Part shown: piece after piece, positions 46,438 to 56,305 of the stretch | Position numbering within the stretch: position 1 is the first letter of the stretch | Layout of the letters: every line of letters begins with the position of its first letter | Assembly: GCA_029261595.1 (NCBI GenBank) | Contig: JAJDAZ010000015.1 | Span: 47,156-111,155, forward strand | Direction: 5' to 3' | DNA from: Nitrospinaceae bacterium | GTDB lineage: Bacteria; Nitrospinota; Nitrospinia; Nitrospinales; VA-1 | Length of the DNA: 64,000 bases | Translations under genes and position numbers: made by a program | Notes under the pieces: generated by a model | Told to the model about the DNA's origin: nothing | The model's database searches: none | The model's input: the letters and a program-made list of their open reading frames with translations, nothing else

Positions 46438-49400
46438 CTATTCAAACAAAATGGCCTCATCGCCTAAAATAGCCTCTATATCCCGGACCACTTCATCCGA
46501 CGGCTGAACCCGCAAGCTCCGGTCCACCCGGATGACTTTGGTTTTTTCATCCGGAAAATTAAAATGAATGAACGTTTCGTTATTGCCTTTATGGGCGGCT
46601 AGAATATTTTTTATCTCCAGAAGGGTTTCCTTTTCCAGGCCTGGAGTTCTAAGATGAATGTGAACCTTCCCGATCCAATAATTTTTGGCTTCAGATAGAG
46701 GATGCACCTCCTCGGCGAGGACTTTTGGTAAGCTCCCCTCGGCATCCACTTCTCCTTTGACCAGCATGGGTTCCTCGCTAAGCAATAAGGATTCGGACGC
46801 TGAAAATATTTCCGGCCACAGGATGACTTCGACGGAGCCCTGCAAATCTTCCAAAGTCACGATAGCCATCTTATCGCCTTTGCGGGTGGTCTTGGGCAAT
46901 ACCTTGCTGGGAATTCCTGCAAGACTCACCTTTTTTTTGTGGGAAGCTTCGCTGATACTGGCGGAATTCGCGTCCGTAAACCAGGCCAGCGCTTGCGTGA
47001 ACCCATCGAGAGGATGACCGGTGATGTAAAACCCGATCGATTCTTTTTCATTTTTCAATCGCTCTTGTTCACCCCATTCTTCAACCTCTTCCAGGGTTGT
47101 TCCATCTTCACTCGACTGTTCTTCAAAAACTCCAAACATGCTGGACTGCCCCAGTTGGCGGTCCCGCTGATTGGCCTGCGCCATTTCCATGGTGGCTTGT
47201 AAATTTTGCATCATCCCGGAACGGGTTTCTCCAAATGAATCGCAGGCCCCACTTTTAATCAGACTCTCCAGCACACGTTTGTTGACCTGGCGAAGATCCA
47301 CCGATTCGCAAAACTTTTTAAAGCTTGGAAAACGGCTCTCTTGTTCGCGAATTTCAATAATAGAATCGATCGCCGCCGATCCTACGTTTTTAATCGCCCC
47401 CAGACCGAAGACCAGCCGATTGTCAGATATGGAAAAATCCTTGGTGCTGAAATTCACGTCCGGCGGTTGAACCTTGATCCCATTTTGCCGGCAATCGTGA
47501 ATGTAACGGAGCACCTTGTCGGTGTTGTCCATGTCGCTGGTGATCAGGGCGCCAAAAAACTCCAACGGATAATGCGCCTTAAGGTACGCGGTCTGGTAGG
47601 AAACCTGGGCATAGGCTGCGCTGTGCGATTTATTGAAACCGTAACCCGAAAACTTTTCCATGAGAGAAAATATTTTGTCCGCCTTTTTTTCCGGTCTTTT
47701 GTGTTCCCGGCACCCTGTCATGAATTTATCCCTCTGTGCCGCCATTTCTTCCGGTTTCTTTTTTCCCATGGCACGGCGCAATATATCGGCGTCCCCCAGT
47801 GAAAACCCCGCAAGGACACTGGCAATATTCATGACCTGCTCCTGATACAAAATCACTCCGTGAGTTTCCTTGAGAATAGCTTTCAATTCAGGAAGGTCAT
47901 ACTTTTCTTCCATCGTCCCGTGTTTGCGTTTGACATAATCATCGACCATGCCACTCTCCAGCGGTCCGGGACGGTACAAAGCAAGCAAAGCAATAATGTC
48001 TTCGAAACAATCTGGCTTCATTTTTTTTAAGAGATCGCGCATGCCCGAACTTTCCAACTGGAACACGCCAAGCGTTTGCCCCTTGCACAGGAGTTTGAAC
48101 GTCTCAGAATCGTCCATCGGAATGGCGTCGATATCGAGATCAACATCCTGTGACTGCTTGATCAGCTTCAGAGCATTGTCGATGACCGTCAGGGTTTTGA
48201 GCCCCAGGAAATCCATTTTCAACAGGCCCAGTTTTTCGACGTTGTTCATGGAAAACTGGGTCACCACCTCGTCATTACTGCCTTTATAAAGAGGCAGAAA
48301 CTGCGTCAAGGGACGCGATGAAATCACCACCCCTGCGGCATGAGTGGAACAATGGCGGGGCAACCCTTCCAGGCTTAGGGCAATTTCCAGCAGTTCCGCC
48401 ACCTTCTCATTTTCCTTTTGCATTTCCCCAAATCGTGGCTCATCCTTAAAGGCATCCTTCAAGGTGATGTTCAATCGATTGGGAACGAGTTTGGCGATCT
48501 TGTCCACCTCCCCGTAGGGCATTTCCAGCGCCCGACCCACATCGCGGATGACTCCCTTGGCGTTCATGCTCCCAAAGGTGATGATCTGGGAAACATTTTG
48601 ATTGCCGCCGTATTTTTCGGTCACATAATCGATCACCTGCTCCCGCCCTTCGATGCAGAAATCGATATCGATATCGGGCATGCTCACCCGTTCGGGGTTC
48701 AAAAACCGTTCAAACAGGAGACCGTATTTTAAAGGATCAATATCTGTGATCTTCAAGGCGTACGCCACCACGCTTCCGGCGGCTGACCCCCGGCCCGGCC
48801 CGACCGGAATATTCTGGGAACGGGCGTGGTCGATGAAATCCCAAACGATCAGGAAATAACCTGGATACCCCATGTCCCGGATGATCCCCAGTTCTTCCTG
48901 CAAGCGGTCTTCATACGCTTCTCTGTCCACCGAAACTCCCCGCGACGCCATAACACCCAGACGCTCCTGCAAGCCCGATTTGGCTTTTTCCTCCAGATAG
49001 GTTTCGAGTGAATATTTTTCCGGAACCGGATAGTCCGGAAAGTTGAGCTTGCTAAAATCCATTTCCAGGTTGCAACGCTCGGCAATCTTCAAGGTGTTTT
49101 CGATCGCCTCAGGAACCTCTTTGAATATTTCAATCATCTCCTCCGGTGATTTGAAATAATATTCATCGGAGGGGTATTGCATGCGGTAAGGATCATTGAT
49201 GGTCTTTCCCGTTTGCAGGCAAAGCAGAATTTCATGCGCCCGAAAATCCTTTTTCTCCAGGTAATGGCAATTATTGGTGGCAACCAGCGGAATAGAAAGT
49301 TGCCTGCCAATTCCAATCAATTCCTTGTTGATTTTTTCCTGATACTCCATTTTGTGATACTGCAGTTCCAGAAAAAAATTCCCGTCCCCCATGATTTCCC

Positions 49401-49899
49401 GGTATTGCTCCGCCGCCTGAATAGCGCCTGGGATGTCTTCTCTGGTGATGCTGTCGGCCACCTCCCCTCGCCCGCAGGAACTGAGCGCGATCAAACCTTC
49501 TGAATGCTCCGCCAATAATTCTTTGTCAATTCGCGGCTTGTAATAAAAACCTTCCAAATAACCTGAAGTCACCAAACGCAGAAGGTTTTTATAACCCGTG
49601 TCATTCTGGGCTAATAAAATGAGGTGGTAAGACGCGTCACGCAGATGATATTTACTTTTCTTTTCGGTTCGGCTTTCAGGGGCGACATACACCTCACAGC
49701 CGATAATGGGATTCAAGCCATGACGCTTGGCTCCGGCATAGAACTCCACCGCCCCGAACATATTGCCGTGATCGGTCATCGCAACGGCAGGCATTTTATA
49801 CTCCACCGCACGCTTGAACAGAGATTCATGGCGCACAGAAGAATCCAGCAGACTGTAGGATGTGTGCAAATGCAGATGTACAAAATTTGACGGTTTCAT
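46438..49899 (-). CDS. dnaE: DNA polymerase III alpha subunit, 1153 aa
   Basis: DnaE is the replicative polymerase catalytic subunit. The PHP domain opens with FVHLHLHTSYSLLDSS. The polymerase core carries VGPGRGSAAGSVVAYAL and MPDIDIDFCIEGREQVIDYV with the catalytic Asp pair, CSTHAAGVVISS, and LYRPGPLESGMVDDYVKRKHG. Helix-hairpin-helix and OB-fold (MAIVTLEDLQGSVEVILWPE) domains complete the DnaE1 layout. There is no proofreading exonuclease insert, so it is not PolC. The minus-strand start at 49899 is standard. The ald gene ends 11 nt upstream of it in genome coordinates, on the same strand. Confidence 0.97.
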   Translation of the reverse strand: MKPSNFVHLHLHTSYSLLDSSVRHESLFKRAVEYKMPAVAMTDHGNMFGAVEFYAGAKRHGLNPIIGCEVYVAPESRTEKKSKYHLRDASYHLILLAQNDTGYKNLLRLVTSGYLEGFYYKPRIDKELLAEHSEGLIALSSCGRGEVADSITREDIPGAIQAAEQYREIMGDGNFFLELQYHKMEYQEKINKELIGIGRQLSIPLVATNNCHYLEKKDFRAHEILLCLQTGKTINDPYRMQYPSDEYYFKSPEEMIEIFKEVPEAIENTLKIAERCNLEMDFSKLNFPDYPVPEKYSLETYLEEKAKSGLQERLGVMASRGVSVDREAYEDRLQEELGIIRDMGYPGYFLIVWDFIDHARSQNIPVGPGRGSAAGSVVAYALKITDIDPLKYGLLFERFLNPERVSMPDIDIDFCIEGREQVIDYVTEKYGGNQNVSQIITFGSMNAKGVIRDVGRALEMPYGEVDKIAKLVPNRLNITLKDAFKDEPRFGEMQKENEKVAELLEIALSLEGLPRHCSTHAAGVVISSRPLTQFLPLYKGSNDEVVTQFSMNNVEKLGLLKMDFLGLKTLTVIDNALKLIKQSQDVDLDIDAIPMDDSETFKLLCKGQTLGVFQLESSGMRDLLKKMKPDCFEDIIALLALYRPGPLESGMVDDYVKRKHGTMEEKYDLPELKAILKETHGVILYQEQVMNIASVLAGFSLGDADILRRAMGKKKPEEMAAQRDKFMTGCREHKRPEKKADKIFSLMEKFSGYGFNKSHSAAYAQVSYQTAYLKAHYPLEFFGALITSDMDNTDKVLRYIHDCRQNGIKVQPPDVNFSTKDFSISDNRLVFGLGAIKNVGSAAIDSIIEIREQESRFPSFKKFCESVDLRQVNKRVLESLIKSGACDSFGETRSGMMQNLQATMEMAQANQRDRQLGQSSMFGVFEEQSSEDGTTLEEVEEWGEQERLKNEKESIGFYITGHPLDGFTQALAWFTDANSASISEASHKKKVSLAGIPSKVLPKTTRKGDKMAIVTLEDLQGSVEVILWPEIFSASESLLLSEEPMLVKGEVDAEGSLPKVLAEEVHPLSEAKNYWIGKVHIHLRTPGLEKETLLEIKNILAAHKGNNETFIHFNFPDEKTKVIRVDRSLRVQPSDEVVRDIEAILGDEAILFE

Positions 49900-49909
49900 G
49901 ACAAAAAGG

Positions 49910-51022
49910 TCAGTTTAATAATTTTTCAGGAGAAACGTATTCCAGATCCAGTGCCTCGGCCACCGCGGGGTGCGTCACGTGGCCTTTAAAAAGGTTGAGC
50001 CCCAGCGTAAGCGCAGGGTTTTCCAGGAGGGCTTTCTGATAGCCCTTTTCAGCCAGTTCCCTGGCGAATGGAAACGTCGCATTGGTCAGGGCAAACGTTG
50101 ACGTGCGGGCCAGAGCCCCTGGCATATTAGCAACACAGTAATGAACCACCCCTTCCTCTTCGTAAATCGGGTCGCTGTGGGTGGTGGGACGCGCCGTCTC
50201 GAACACGCCGCCCTGGTCGATTCCCACATCCACGATGACCGATCCGGGTTGCATCCGTTTCAACATTTCGCGGGATACCAGCCTTGGCGCTTTGGCTCCC
50301 GGTATCAGGACCGCCCCCACGACCAGGTCCGCCGTTCGAAGAGCTTCCGTTAGATTGATTCTGTTCGACATCAAGGTCCGCAATCGGGCGCCGTAAATAT
50401 CATCCAGATAACGCAGACGCTGAAGGTTGGTGTCCAGAAGCGTTACGGTCGCTCCCGTGCCGATGGCCATTTTCGCCGCGTTGCTTCCGACAATCCCTCC
50501 TCCGATGATCACGACATGACCGGGGTCTACACCCGGAACTCCGCCCAGCAGAATTCCCCGTCCGCCGTTTTCACCCTCCAGACATTTCGCACCCTCATGA
50601 ATGGACATCCGGCCCGCAACCTCACTCATGGGGATTAAAAGAGGAAGTGATTTATCCCGTAATTGCACGGTTTCATAAGCGATGCCAATGATTTTTCTTT
50701 CCAGGAGGGCGAGCGCCAGCTCCTTGGCCGGAGCCAGATGCAGATAGGTGTAAAGGATCTGTCCTTCCCTCAGGAGAGCATACTCTTCAGGGAGCGGCTC
50801 TTTCACCTTCATTATCATTTCGGCCCGGCCGAAAATTTCATCCCTTTTGGCGATTTTAGCTCCCTGCTCTTCATAATTCAGGTTGGCAAGACCGCTCCCC
50901 ACCCCGGCCTCGTTTTCCAACAGGACTTCATGGCCCAGAGACACCAGGTCGTGAACCCCTGCAGGCGTGATGGAAACACGGCCTTCGTCGGTCTTTATTT
51001 CTTTAGGAATGCCGATGATCAT
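49910..51022 (-). CDS. ald: Alanine dehydrogenase, 370 aa
   Basis: The enzyme catalyses reversible NAD-dependent deamination of L-alanine to pyruvate and ammonia. Motifs are MIIGIPKEIKTDEGRVSITPAG at the start, YLHLAPAKEL (substrate His), SEVAGRMSIHEGA, the Rossmann loop VVIIGGGIVGSNAAKMAIG, and VDVGIDQGGVFET. The open frame begins at 51142, but the ATG at 51022 matches the conserved N-terminus and is used. It is located just upstream of dnaE on the same strand (10 nt), an arrangement that could make the two co-transcribed. Confidence 0.95.
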   Translation of the reverse strand: MIIGIPKEIKTDEGRVSITPAGVHDLVSLGHEVLLENEAGVGSGLANLNYEEQGAKIAKRDEIFGRAEMIMKVKEPLPEEYALLREGQILYTYLHLAPAKELALALLERKIIGIAYETVQLRDKSLPLLIPMSEVAGRMSIHEGAKCLEGENGGRGILLGGVPGVDPGHVVIIGGGIVGSNAAKMAIGTGATVTLLDTNLQRLRYLDDIYGARLRTLMSNRINLTEALRTADLVVGAVLIPGAKAPRLVSREMLKRMQPGSVIVDVGIDQGGVFETARPTTHSDPIYEEEGVVHYCVANMPGALARTSTFALTNATFPFARELAEKGYQKALLENPALTLGLNLFKGHVTHPAVAEALDLEYVSPEKLLN

Positions 51023-51287
51023 ATTTTTGTTTTCCCTTATCTGGTGGTAAAACCGTACGAATTGAAGGAGAAAGTTCGAGCCAAAACAAAAAACGTCGCT
51101 CCACGTGAGCAAATTCGCCCTCTGCGAAGGAGTCGGCATCATTTATACCCGTTTTTGGGGTTCCCGACACCAATATTTTAAATCTGATTTAATGTTCTAT
51201 CCAAATTTGATCTTTAAATTAAAATCCTTTAGATTAAAAGCAGAAAACCTCTTCAAATAATTAAACAATGGTTGGGAGATCAAACTG

Positions 51288-52100
51288 TTGACAGAAGTTG
51301 TTAAATCCAAAATCGAGCATTTGGTCGGGTCTCAATTGAGCCCGGACGGAAAGTTGCTGGATCTGGATGATAAAGAAATCGGTACGGAAGAATTAAAACA
51401 GCTGGCGCAACTGGAAGAACTTACCAGCGTGGAACAGCTTTACCTCAGCCATAATTCTCTTGCCGGAGAGGCAATTGGAATACTGGCCGAATCCAAGGTA
51501 TTCTGCAACCTGCACTCCCTGTACCTGAACCACAATAATCTCGGCGATTCCGAAGCGGAATTGATCGCGCAATCTCCGATCATAAAAAACCTGAACTGCC
51601 TGATGTTCGAAGCCAATAATATCGGCCCCGAAGGAGCTAAAGCGCTGGCAAATTCCGGGAATCTGCAAGCTCTGGAAATCCTTTTCATGGACGCCAACCC
51701 CATCGGTTCCGAGGGGGCGGAGGCCTTCGCCAAATCGACCCGGCTTCCCAGTCTGCGGGCATTGCATCTGGACAGCACCGGCCTTGGGGACGAAGGGGCC
51801 GTTAGCCTTGCAAACTCCGAGGAGATGGCAAAACTCACCAAGCTCTATTTGTGCTCCAATAATATTGGCGACGAGGGAGCCATTGCCCTGGCCAATTCCC
51901 CTCATCTAAAGAATCTCACAGCCCTAAGCGTATGGAGGAATGAAATCCGCGATAGAGGCGGAAATGCCATCGCGGAGTCAAAATCGTTTGCTAAACTGGA
52001 AAGACTTTATATGAGTCTGAATCTGATCGACCGGCCCGTCCGAAAAGTCATCCGAAAATCGGAGCTTGCGGCCCGGCTCAAAACTTTGGTCATGGACTAG
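51288..52100 (+). CDS. Leucine-rich-repeat protein (ribonuclease-inhibitor type), 270 aa
   Basis: From about residue 45 the protein consists of leucine-rich repeats of the ribonuclease-inhibitor kind (LHSLYLNHNNLGDSEAELIA; LTKLYLCSNNIGDEGAIALA), roughly eight units of 24-29 residues. The N-terminal 40 residues are a short cap. No signal peptide is visible, so it is likely cytosolic and mediates protein contacts. Start is a TTG at 51288 with GGGAG about 10 nt upstream. It is followed after 21 nt by a very short membrane protein. Confidence 0.8.
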   Translation: MTEVVKSKIEHLVGSQLSPDGKLLDLDDKEIGTEELKQLAQLEELTSVEQLYLSHNSLAGEAIGILAESKVFCNLHSLYLNHNNLGDSEAELIAQSPIIKNLNCLMFEANNIGPEGAKALANSGNLQALEILFMDANPIGSEGAEAFAKSTRLPSLRALHLDSTGLGDEGAVSLANSEEMAKLTKLYLCSNNIGDEGAIALANSPHLKNLTALSVWRNEIRDRGGNAIAESKSFAKLERLYMSLNLIDRPVRKVIRKSELAARLKTLVMD

Positions 52101-52121
52101 AAGGTTTTTCCAAGGAGACCG

Positions 52122-52238
52122 ATGATGGATTATAAATTTACCTATGGCAAGTTTTTCAATGTTATTTTTCACCTTGGGGTGGCGGTCAACGTGGTGGTTG
52201 TGCTTTGGCTGATGTTGTTGTTGTTCGAGGTGATTTGA
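52122..52238 (+). CDS. Small single-span membrane protein, 38 aa
   Basis: This short gene is set by a strong AAGGAG (52112-52117) just before ATGATG at 52122/52125. The product begins MMDYKFTYGKFFNVIF and continues through a hydrophobic helix (AVNVVVVLWLMLLLFEVI) to a TGA. It would be one membrane span with a short cytosolic N-terminus. It follows the LRR gene by 21 nt and may be co-expressed with it. No family can be named; it resembles accessory small membrane subunits in size and character. Confidence 0.55.
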   Translation: MMDYKFTYGKFFNVIFHLGVAVNVVVVLWLMLLLFEVI

Positions 52239-52597
52239 AAAAGCGGATATTTGCTGAGGCTTTCCATCCTGTTCAATCAGGCAGTTCCCGCACCTTCTTA
52301 ATTCCAGCTTTATCTGTAGCAATGGTGCTTTTGCCATCCTCGGGAAACACGACCCCACGGTACCCTCTCCCCGCTCTTTACATGTCCTTTCAAATCATAA
52401 CTATCCTTCAATTTCAAATATGAACAGTTCCTTTTCCAAAAGGCTTGATTTTCCGTGACATATTATTTTACATAGAAAAATGATGTAAAACAATGGTACT
52501 ATAAGTATATATTTTTAAAGGGATTAAACTTTTCAAATCCATCAAAATCACTAAACCCGGCTCAAAACCCCATAGTTCCGCTTAAGGATTTTTAAGA
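52239..52597. other. Intergenic region upstream of the sensor kinase
   Basis: About 360 nt. It contains an operator-like inverted repeat at 52466-52490 and an AT-rich promoter-like stretch after it (TATAAG near 52500). No ORF with a ribosome-binding site was seen beyond the small protein that ends at 52238. Confidence 0.45.
52466..52490. promoter_or_regulatory. Inverted repeat TTTTACAT-N9-ATGTAAAA, candidate operator
   Basis: Perfect 8-nt arms (52466-52473 and 52483-52490) are separated by 9 nt, about 110 nt before the sensor kinase start. A TATAAG-like -10 lies roughly 10 nt downstream. The geometry fits binding by a dimeric regulator. Alternatively it is a chance AT-rich palindrome. Confidence 0.35.
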
Positions 52598-55288
52598 ATG
52601 CAAAAATTAAGATTCACCACTGTCTCCAATTTTTTCAAGAACTTAACCCGAAGCCGCAATCATATTTATATACTCAGTTCCGTGCTGGGTCTGGTGGTTA
52701 TCGGGTGGTTGGGGTATCGCGCCGTAGAAGCAGAGGTCCAAAAAGAAGAGCAAAACGCACTCAATAGCACCCTGACATCCACTCTTCACACCATCGAAGT
52801 ATGGACAGAAGATAAAAAGCTGGAGGCACAGGTTTTAGCCACCCAACCTGAAACTCGGGAAAATATGCTTTCCCTCATTAAACTATCCAACTCGAAAAAT
52901 GTGACCGCCGAAAGTTTGAACCAATCCAGGGAGCTGAAATGGCTCCGAGAACATTTGGGTGCCGCGTGTATAAAGTATGGCTTCATCGGATTCGTTCTTT
53001 TTGACAATACCGGGCTTCAGGTGGGAGCCCTGCTGGAGAAACCCGTCGGGAAACGACAGTTGACGGGCCTGTCGGATTTTTATTACCGATCCATGCAGGG
53101 AGACACCGTCTTGTCTCATCCCTTTGCCAGCGAGGTCCCTCTTCCGGATGTTAATGGGAACTGGAATTCCAAGTTCCCGACGATGTTTGCCTCAACGCCC
53201 ATTCACAATGACGCAGGGGAAATCGTGGGGGTTCTTGGACTCCGGATCCGGCCCGAGACCAATTTTTCTCGGATATTGGAGTTCGGTCATCTTGGGGAAA
53301 CGGGAGAGACCTATCTCTTCAACCGTGAGGGACTCCTCCTATCTTTCAGCAGATTCGACCATCAGCTGAGACAGACCGGTCTCATTGCAGACCAAGACGA
53401 CAGCCTTTCCATTCTTAATATAGAAATCCGTGATCCGGGAGTCAACCTGATCGAGGGACTCTCTCCCACCCTGCCCCGCAATCAACAACCGTTCACCTTA
53501 ATGGCCGCCAGTGCCATTAAAGGAGAAAGTGGAGTCAATATCACCGGATACAACGATTATCGAGGGGTTCCGGTGGTTGGCGTCTGGAAATGGGTACCCA
53601 AATTTAATTTCGGCATCGCCACGGAATTGGATGTTGCAGAAGCGTATAAACCTTTACGAACGCTTAATAATTGGTTTGGCTTATTACTCGTTCTTTTGGG
53701 CTTGTCCCTATTTGTTGCGTTGGTATTGCACCAGCGGAAATTTCAAATCGAAAAAGAGCGCAACAAGGCCTTGAATAAGACGGAAGAAAAGGAAGCTGCA
53801 TTAAATAAATTAAAAAAGCAAGCCCAATTGATACTCGAGAAAGAAGCCCATTTAAGGGCAATTCTGGACAATGCGATAGATGGTGTTATCACCATAGACG
53901 AGAGGGGAAACGTTCAGAGTTTCAACCCGGCGGGAGAACACATCTTTGGCTATACGCCTTCTGAAGTCATTGGACAAAATATCAAAATGCTGATGCCCGA
54001 ACCCTTTCACAGTGAACATGACGGTTATTTAACCCGCTACATCAAAACCGGCCAGGCAAAAATCATCAATCTCGGGCGGGAAGTCGTCGGCAGACATAAA
54101 GATGGTTCAACATTCCCCATGGATCTCGGAGTTTCCGAGATGTGGGTGGGTGAAAAGCGAATGTTCATAGGGACCGCACGCGATCTCACCGAGCGAAAGC
54201 GGGAAGAAGCGTTAACAACGCGTTTGGGTCGGATTCTGGATGAATCGGTCAACGAAATCTACGTTTTCGATGCAACCACTTTGAAGTTCACCCAGGTCAA
54301 TGCGGGGGCCCGTAAGAACATGGGGTATTCTCTTGAGGAATTGTCTGGAATGAAGGCTTATGATATCAAGCCCTTCTCTAAAGAAGAGTTCGAGGCAATG
54401 GTGGAACCGCTTCGGCGGAATGAGAAACCAGTCCTCATTTTTCAAACGGAGCACATACGCAAGGATAAAACGAAATACCCGGTGGAAGTCCGCCTGCAGT
54501 TGATGGAACATGAAAACCCGCCAATTTTCGTTGCTATTATACAGGACATCACCGAGCGGAAGCAGGCGGAAGAGGTCTTGCAAAAGACGCATCAGCAGTT
54601 GCTTCATTCCGAAAAACTGAATGCCGCCGGGAAATTGTCGGCAAGTTTTGCGCATGAGTTCAACAATCCCCTGACAGGCGTCCGCAGTGCCCTGGAGCAG
54701 ATCCGCGAAAGAGTTCCCATGAAGGAGGACTACCAGGAACTTCTAACCGTTGGAATCAAGGAAAGCACCCGAATGGCAGGACTTGTCAAAAAGCTTGCGG
54801 ATTCCCATCGACCGACATTCGGTCACATAGAACCCCTTAAAATCCACGACCTGATCGATGAAGTTATATTGTTAGCAGGCAATGAATTAAGACAAAAAAA
54901 AATCATAATTGAAAAAAAATATTTTCCTGATGTCCCCCGGCTTGAAGGGATTTCGGATCAGCTCAAACAGGTGATGCTGAATCTGGTGCAAAACGCCTGG
55001 GATGCCATCCCCGAGAAAGGTGGGGAAATCACCATTTCCACCGAAAGACTTAATGGAACTGTAGATATAAGCGTTAAAGACACAGGGTCTGGCATCGCCC
55101 CTGAAAAAATCAATTCCATTTTCGAGCCGTTCTTCACCACCAAGGGGCCTAACAACGGATCGGGCCTGGGACTGTCGGTGAGCTACGGCATTATTAAATC
55201 CCATAACGGAAATATCAGGGTGAAAAGTCAGCTCGGCGAAGGAACCACGTTCACCGTGACCCTGCCCATTAATGGAGAAAGAAAATGA
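52598..55288 (+). CDS. Cache-PAS-PAS sensor histidine kinase, 896 aa
   Basis: This membrane sensor kinase has TM1 (residues ~26-43), an extracytoplasmic double-Cache-like domain (~45-345), TM2 (GLLLVLLGLSLFVALVL, ~357-375), a coiled coil, two PAS domains, and a HisKA/HATPase core. PAS1 is strikingly FixL-like (MLMPEPFHSEHDGYLTRY), but the FixL heme-ligand histidine position reads Lys (GQAKIINLGR). The phospho-acceptor is His686 in FAHEFNNPLTG; N, G1 and G2 boxes are QNAWDAIPEKGG, VKDTGSGIAP and GSGLGLSVSYGI. It overlaps the response regulator by ATGA, forming a two-component pair. The signal is unknown. Confidence 0.92.
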   Translation: MQKLRFTTVSNFFKNLTRSRNHIYILSSVLGLVVIGWLGYRAVEAEVQKEEQNALNSTLTSTLHTIEVWTEDKKLEAQVLATQPETRENMLSLIKLSNSKNVTAESLNQSRELKWLREHLGAACIKYGFIGFVLFDNTGLQVGALLEKPVGKRQLTGLSDFYYRSMQGDTVLSHPFASEVPLPDVNGNWNSKFPTMFASTPIHNDAGEIVGVLGLRIRPETNFSRILEFGHLGETGETYLFNREGLLLSFSRFDHQLRQTGLIADQDDSLSILNIEIRDPGVNLIEGLSPTLPRNQQPFTLMAASAIKGESGVNITGYNDYRGVPVVGVWKWVPKFNFGIATELDVAEAYKPLRTLNNWFGLLLVLLGLSLFVALVLHQRKFQIEKERNKALNKTEEKEAALNKLKKQAQLILEKEAHLRAILDNAIDGVITIDERGNVQSFNPAGEHIFGYTPSEVIGQNIKMLMPEPFHSEHDGYLTRYIKTGQAKIINLGREVVGRHKDGSTFPMDLGVSEMWVGEKRMFIGTARDLTERKREEALTTRLGRILDESVNEIYVFDATTLKFTQVNAGARKNMGYSLEELSGMKAYDIKPFSKEEFEAMVEPLRRNEKPVLIFQTEHIRKDKTKYPVEVRLQLMEHENPPIFVAIIQDITERKQAEEVLQKTHQQLLHSEKLNAAGKLSASFAHEFNNPLTGVRSALEQIRERVPMKEDYQELLTVGIKESTRMAGLVKKLADSHRPTFGHIEPLKIHDLIDEVILLAGNELRQKKIIIEKKYFPDVPRLEGISDQLKQVMLNLVQNAWDAIPEKGGEITISTERLNGTVDISVKDTGSGIAPEKINSIFEPFFTTKGPNNGSGLGLSVSYGIIKSHNGNIRVKSQLGEGTTFTVTLPINGERK

Positions 55289-55878
55289 GTCACTATCATA
55301 TATTGCTTGTCGATGATGAAGAAAGCATTCTCAAGGTATTGAGCCTTGATCTGAAAGAACAGGGCTATGCTGTCGATTCGGCGAACTCCGGAAAAGAAGC
55401 AATTAAAAAATTGGAGCAATCCCACTATGACCTGATCATCACCGATCTGAATATGGAGGAGATGAATGGAATTCAGGTGATGCAAGAAGCTAAAAAGATG
55501 AAACCTGAAACAATGGTTATGATGCTGACGGCTTATGGATCTTTGGACACAGCGGTTAAAGCTCTGCAGTTGGGAGCCTCGGACTATATGTTCAAGCCCT
55601 ATGACAGGTCCGAGCTTTTCCTCAGAGTTAAAAATTGTTTTGAAAAGCTGGAACTTCAGAAAAAAGTAAACCTTTATGAAAAAATCCTTAACGTATGCAC
55701 GATTTGCCGAAAAATTCAGGACGATACGGACATGGAACCTGGTGAGGCAAAATGGATGTATCCAGACATATTTATTCAAACAAGAACAAACGTCGAAACC
55801 AGCAAAACTTTTTGCCCCGAATGCTTGAAAGAATGGAAACGACAAGTTGGTACAGAAGATGAAAATGAACCGGTATGA
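55285..55878 (+). CDS. Response regulator with C-terminal Cys-rich segment, 197 aa
   Basis: This is a receiver-domain protein, the likely partner of the overlapping kinase. Phosphorylation site Asp54 lies in LIITDLNMEEM; acidic pocket Asp10/Asp11 (LVDDEE) and Lys in FKPYDRSE complete the set. After the receiver comes a ~60-residue segment with CTICRKIQDDTD and FCPECLKEW, a CxxC...CxxC arrangement similar to a small domain often found after PAS or receiver domains (CSxCKKIRD type). There is no DNA-binding or enzymatic output domain, so it may act through protein contacts or in a relay. Confidence 0.88.
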   Translation: MSHYHILLVDDEESILKVLSLDLKEQGYAVDSANSGKEAIKKLEQSHYDLIITDLNMEEMNGIQVMQEAKKMKPETMVMMLTAYGSLDTAVKALQLGASDYMFKPYDRSELFLRVKNCFEKLELQKKVNLYEKILNVCTICRKIQDDTDMEPGEAKWMYPDIFIQTRTNVETSKTFCPECLKEWKRQVGTEDENEPV

Positions 55879-56305
55879 AATCCCTGTAGAATTTGTTAGC
55901 CGAGGGACTGACTGCAAACGCTTTTCCTCACTCACTCACATTAACCCTATATAAAGCAATTAGTTACACAATATGCGCAGCAAGTCAATTTCCTTCATGG
56001 TCGCTCCCGCCCCACAATAATCCCGCTTTTACGGAAAACACCTCCTTTTGTTTACCCATTTAATTTAAGCGATTCTCACCCTCCCCCTCTGTTCTTGGCC
56101 TACATCAGCACTATACAGGGCCTTTAGGGTGTGAGGGCCTGGGAAGAGATTTATGGTGCGAACAATGCTATAATCCGCACAAAATCCACACAAAATTTTT
56201 TAATCTCAATTGAGGGCTCGCAAAACCAATTCAATTCTCAAAGAGCGTAAATGAAATCTCAATTAATAGAAATTATTTCAAAATATCTTTAGGAGATTGA
56301 TTTCA
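55879..56305. other. Intergenic region upstream of the cyclic-nucleotide-domain kinase
   Basis: About 430 nt without an ORF that has a ribosome-binding site. The only clear signal is an extended -10 element at 56166-56174. There is no recognisable RNA gene. Confidence 0.45.
56166..56174 (+). promoter_or_regulatory. Extended -10 promoter element (TGCTATAAT)
   Basis: A perfect TATAAT (56169-56174) is preceded by TGC, the extended -10 configuration that can work without a good -35. It lies about 130 nt before the start of the downstream kinase gene. No convincing -35 hexamer is seen at 17 nt. Confidence 0.45.
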
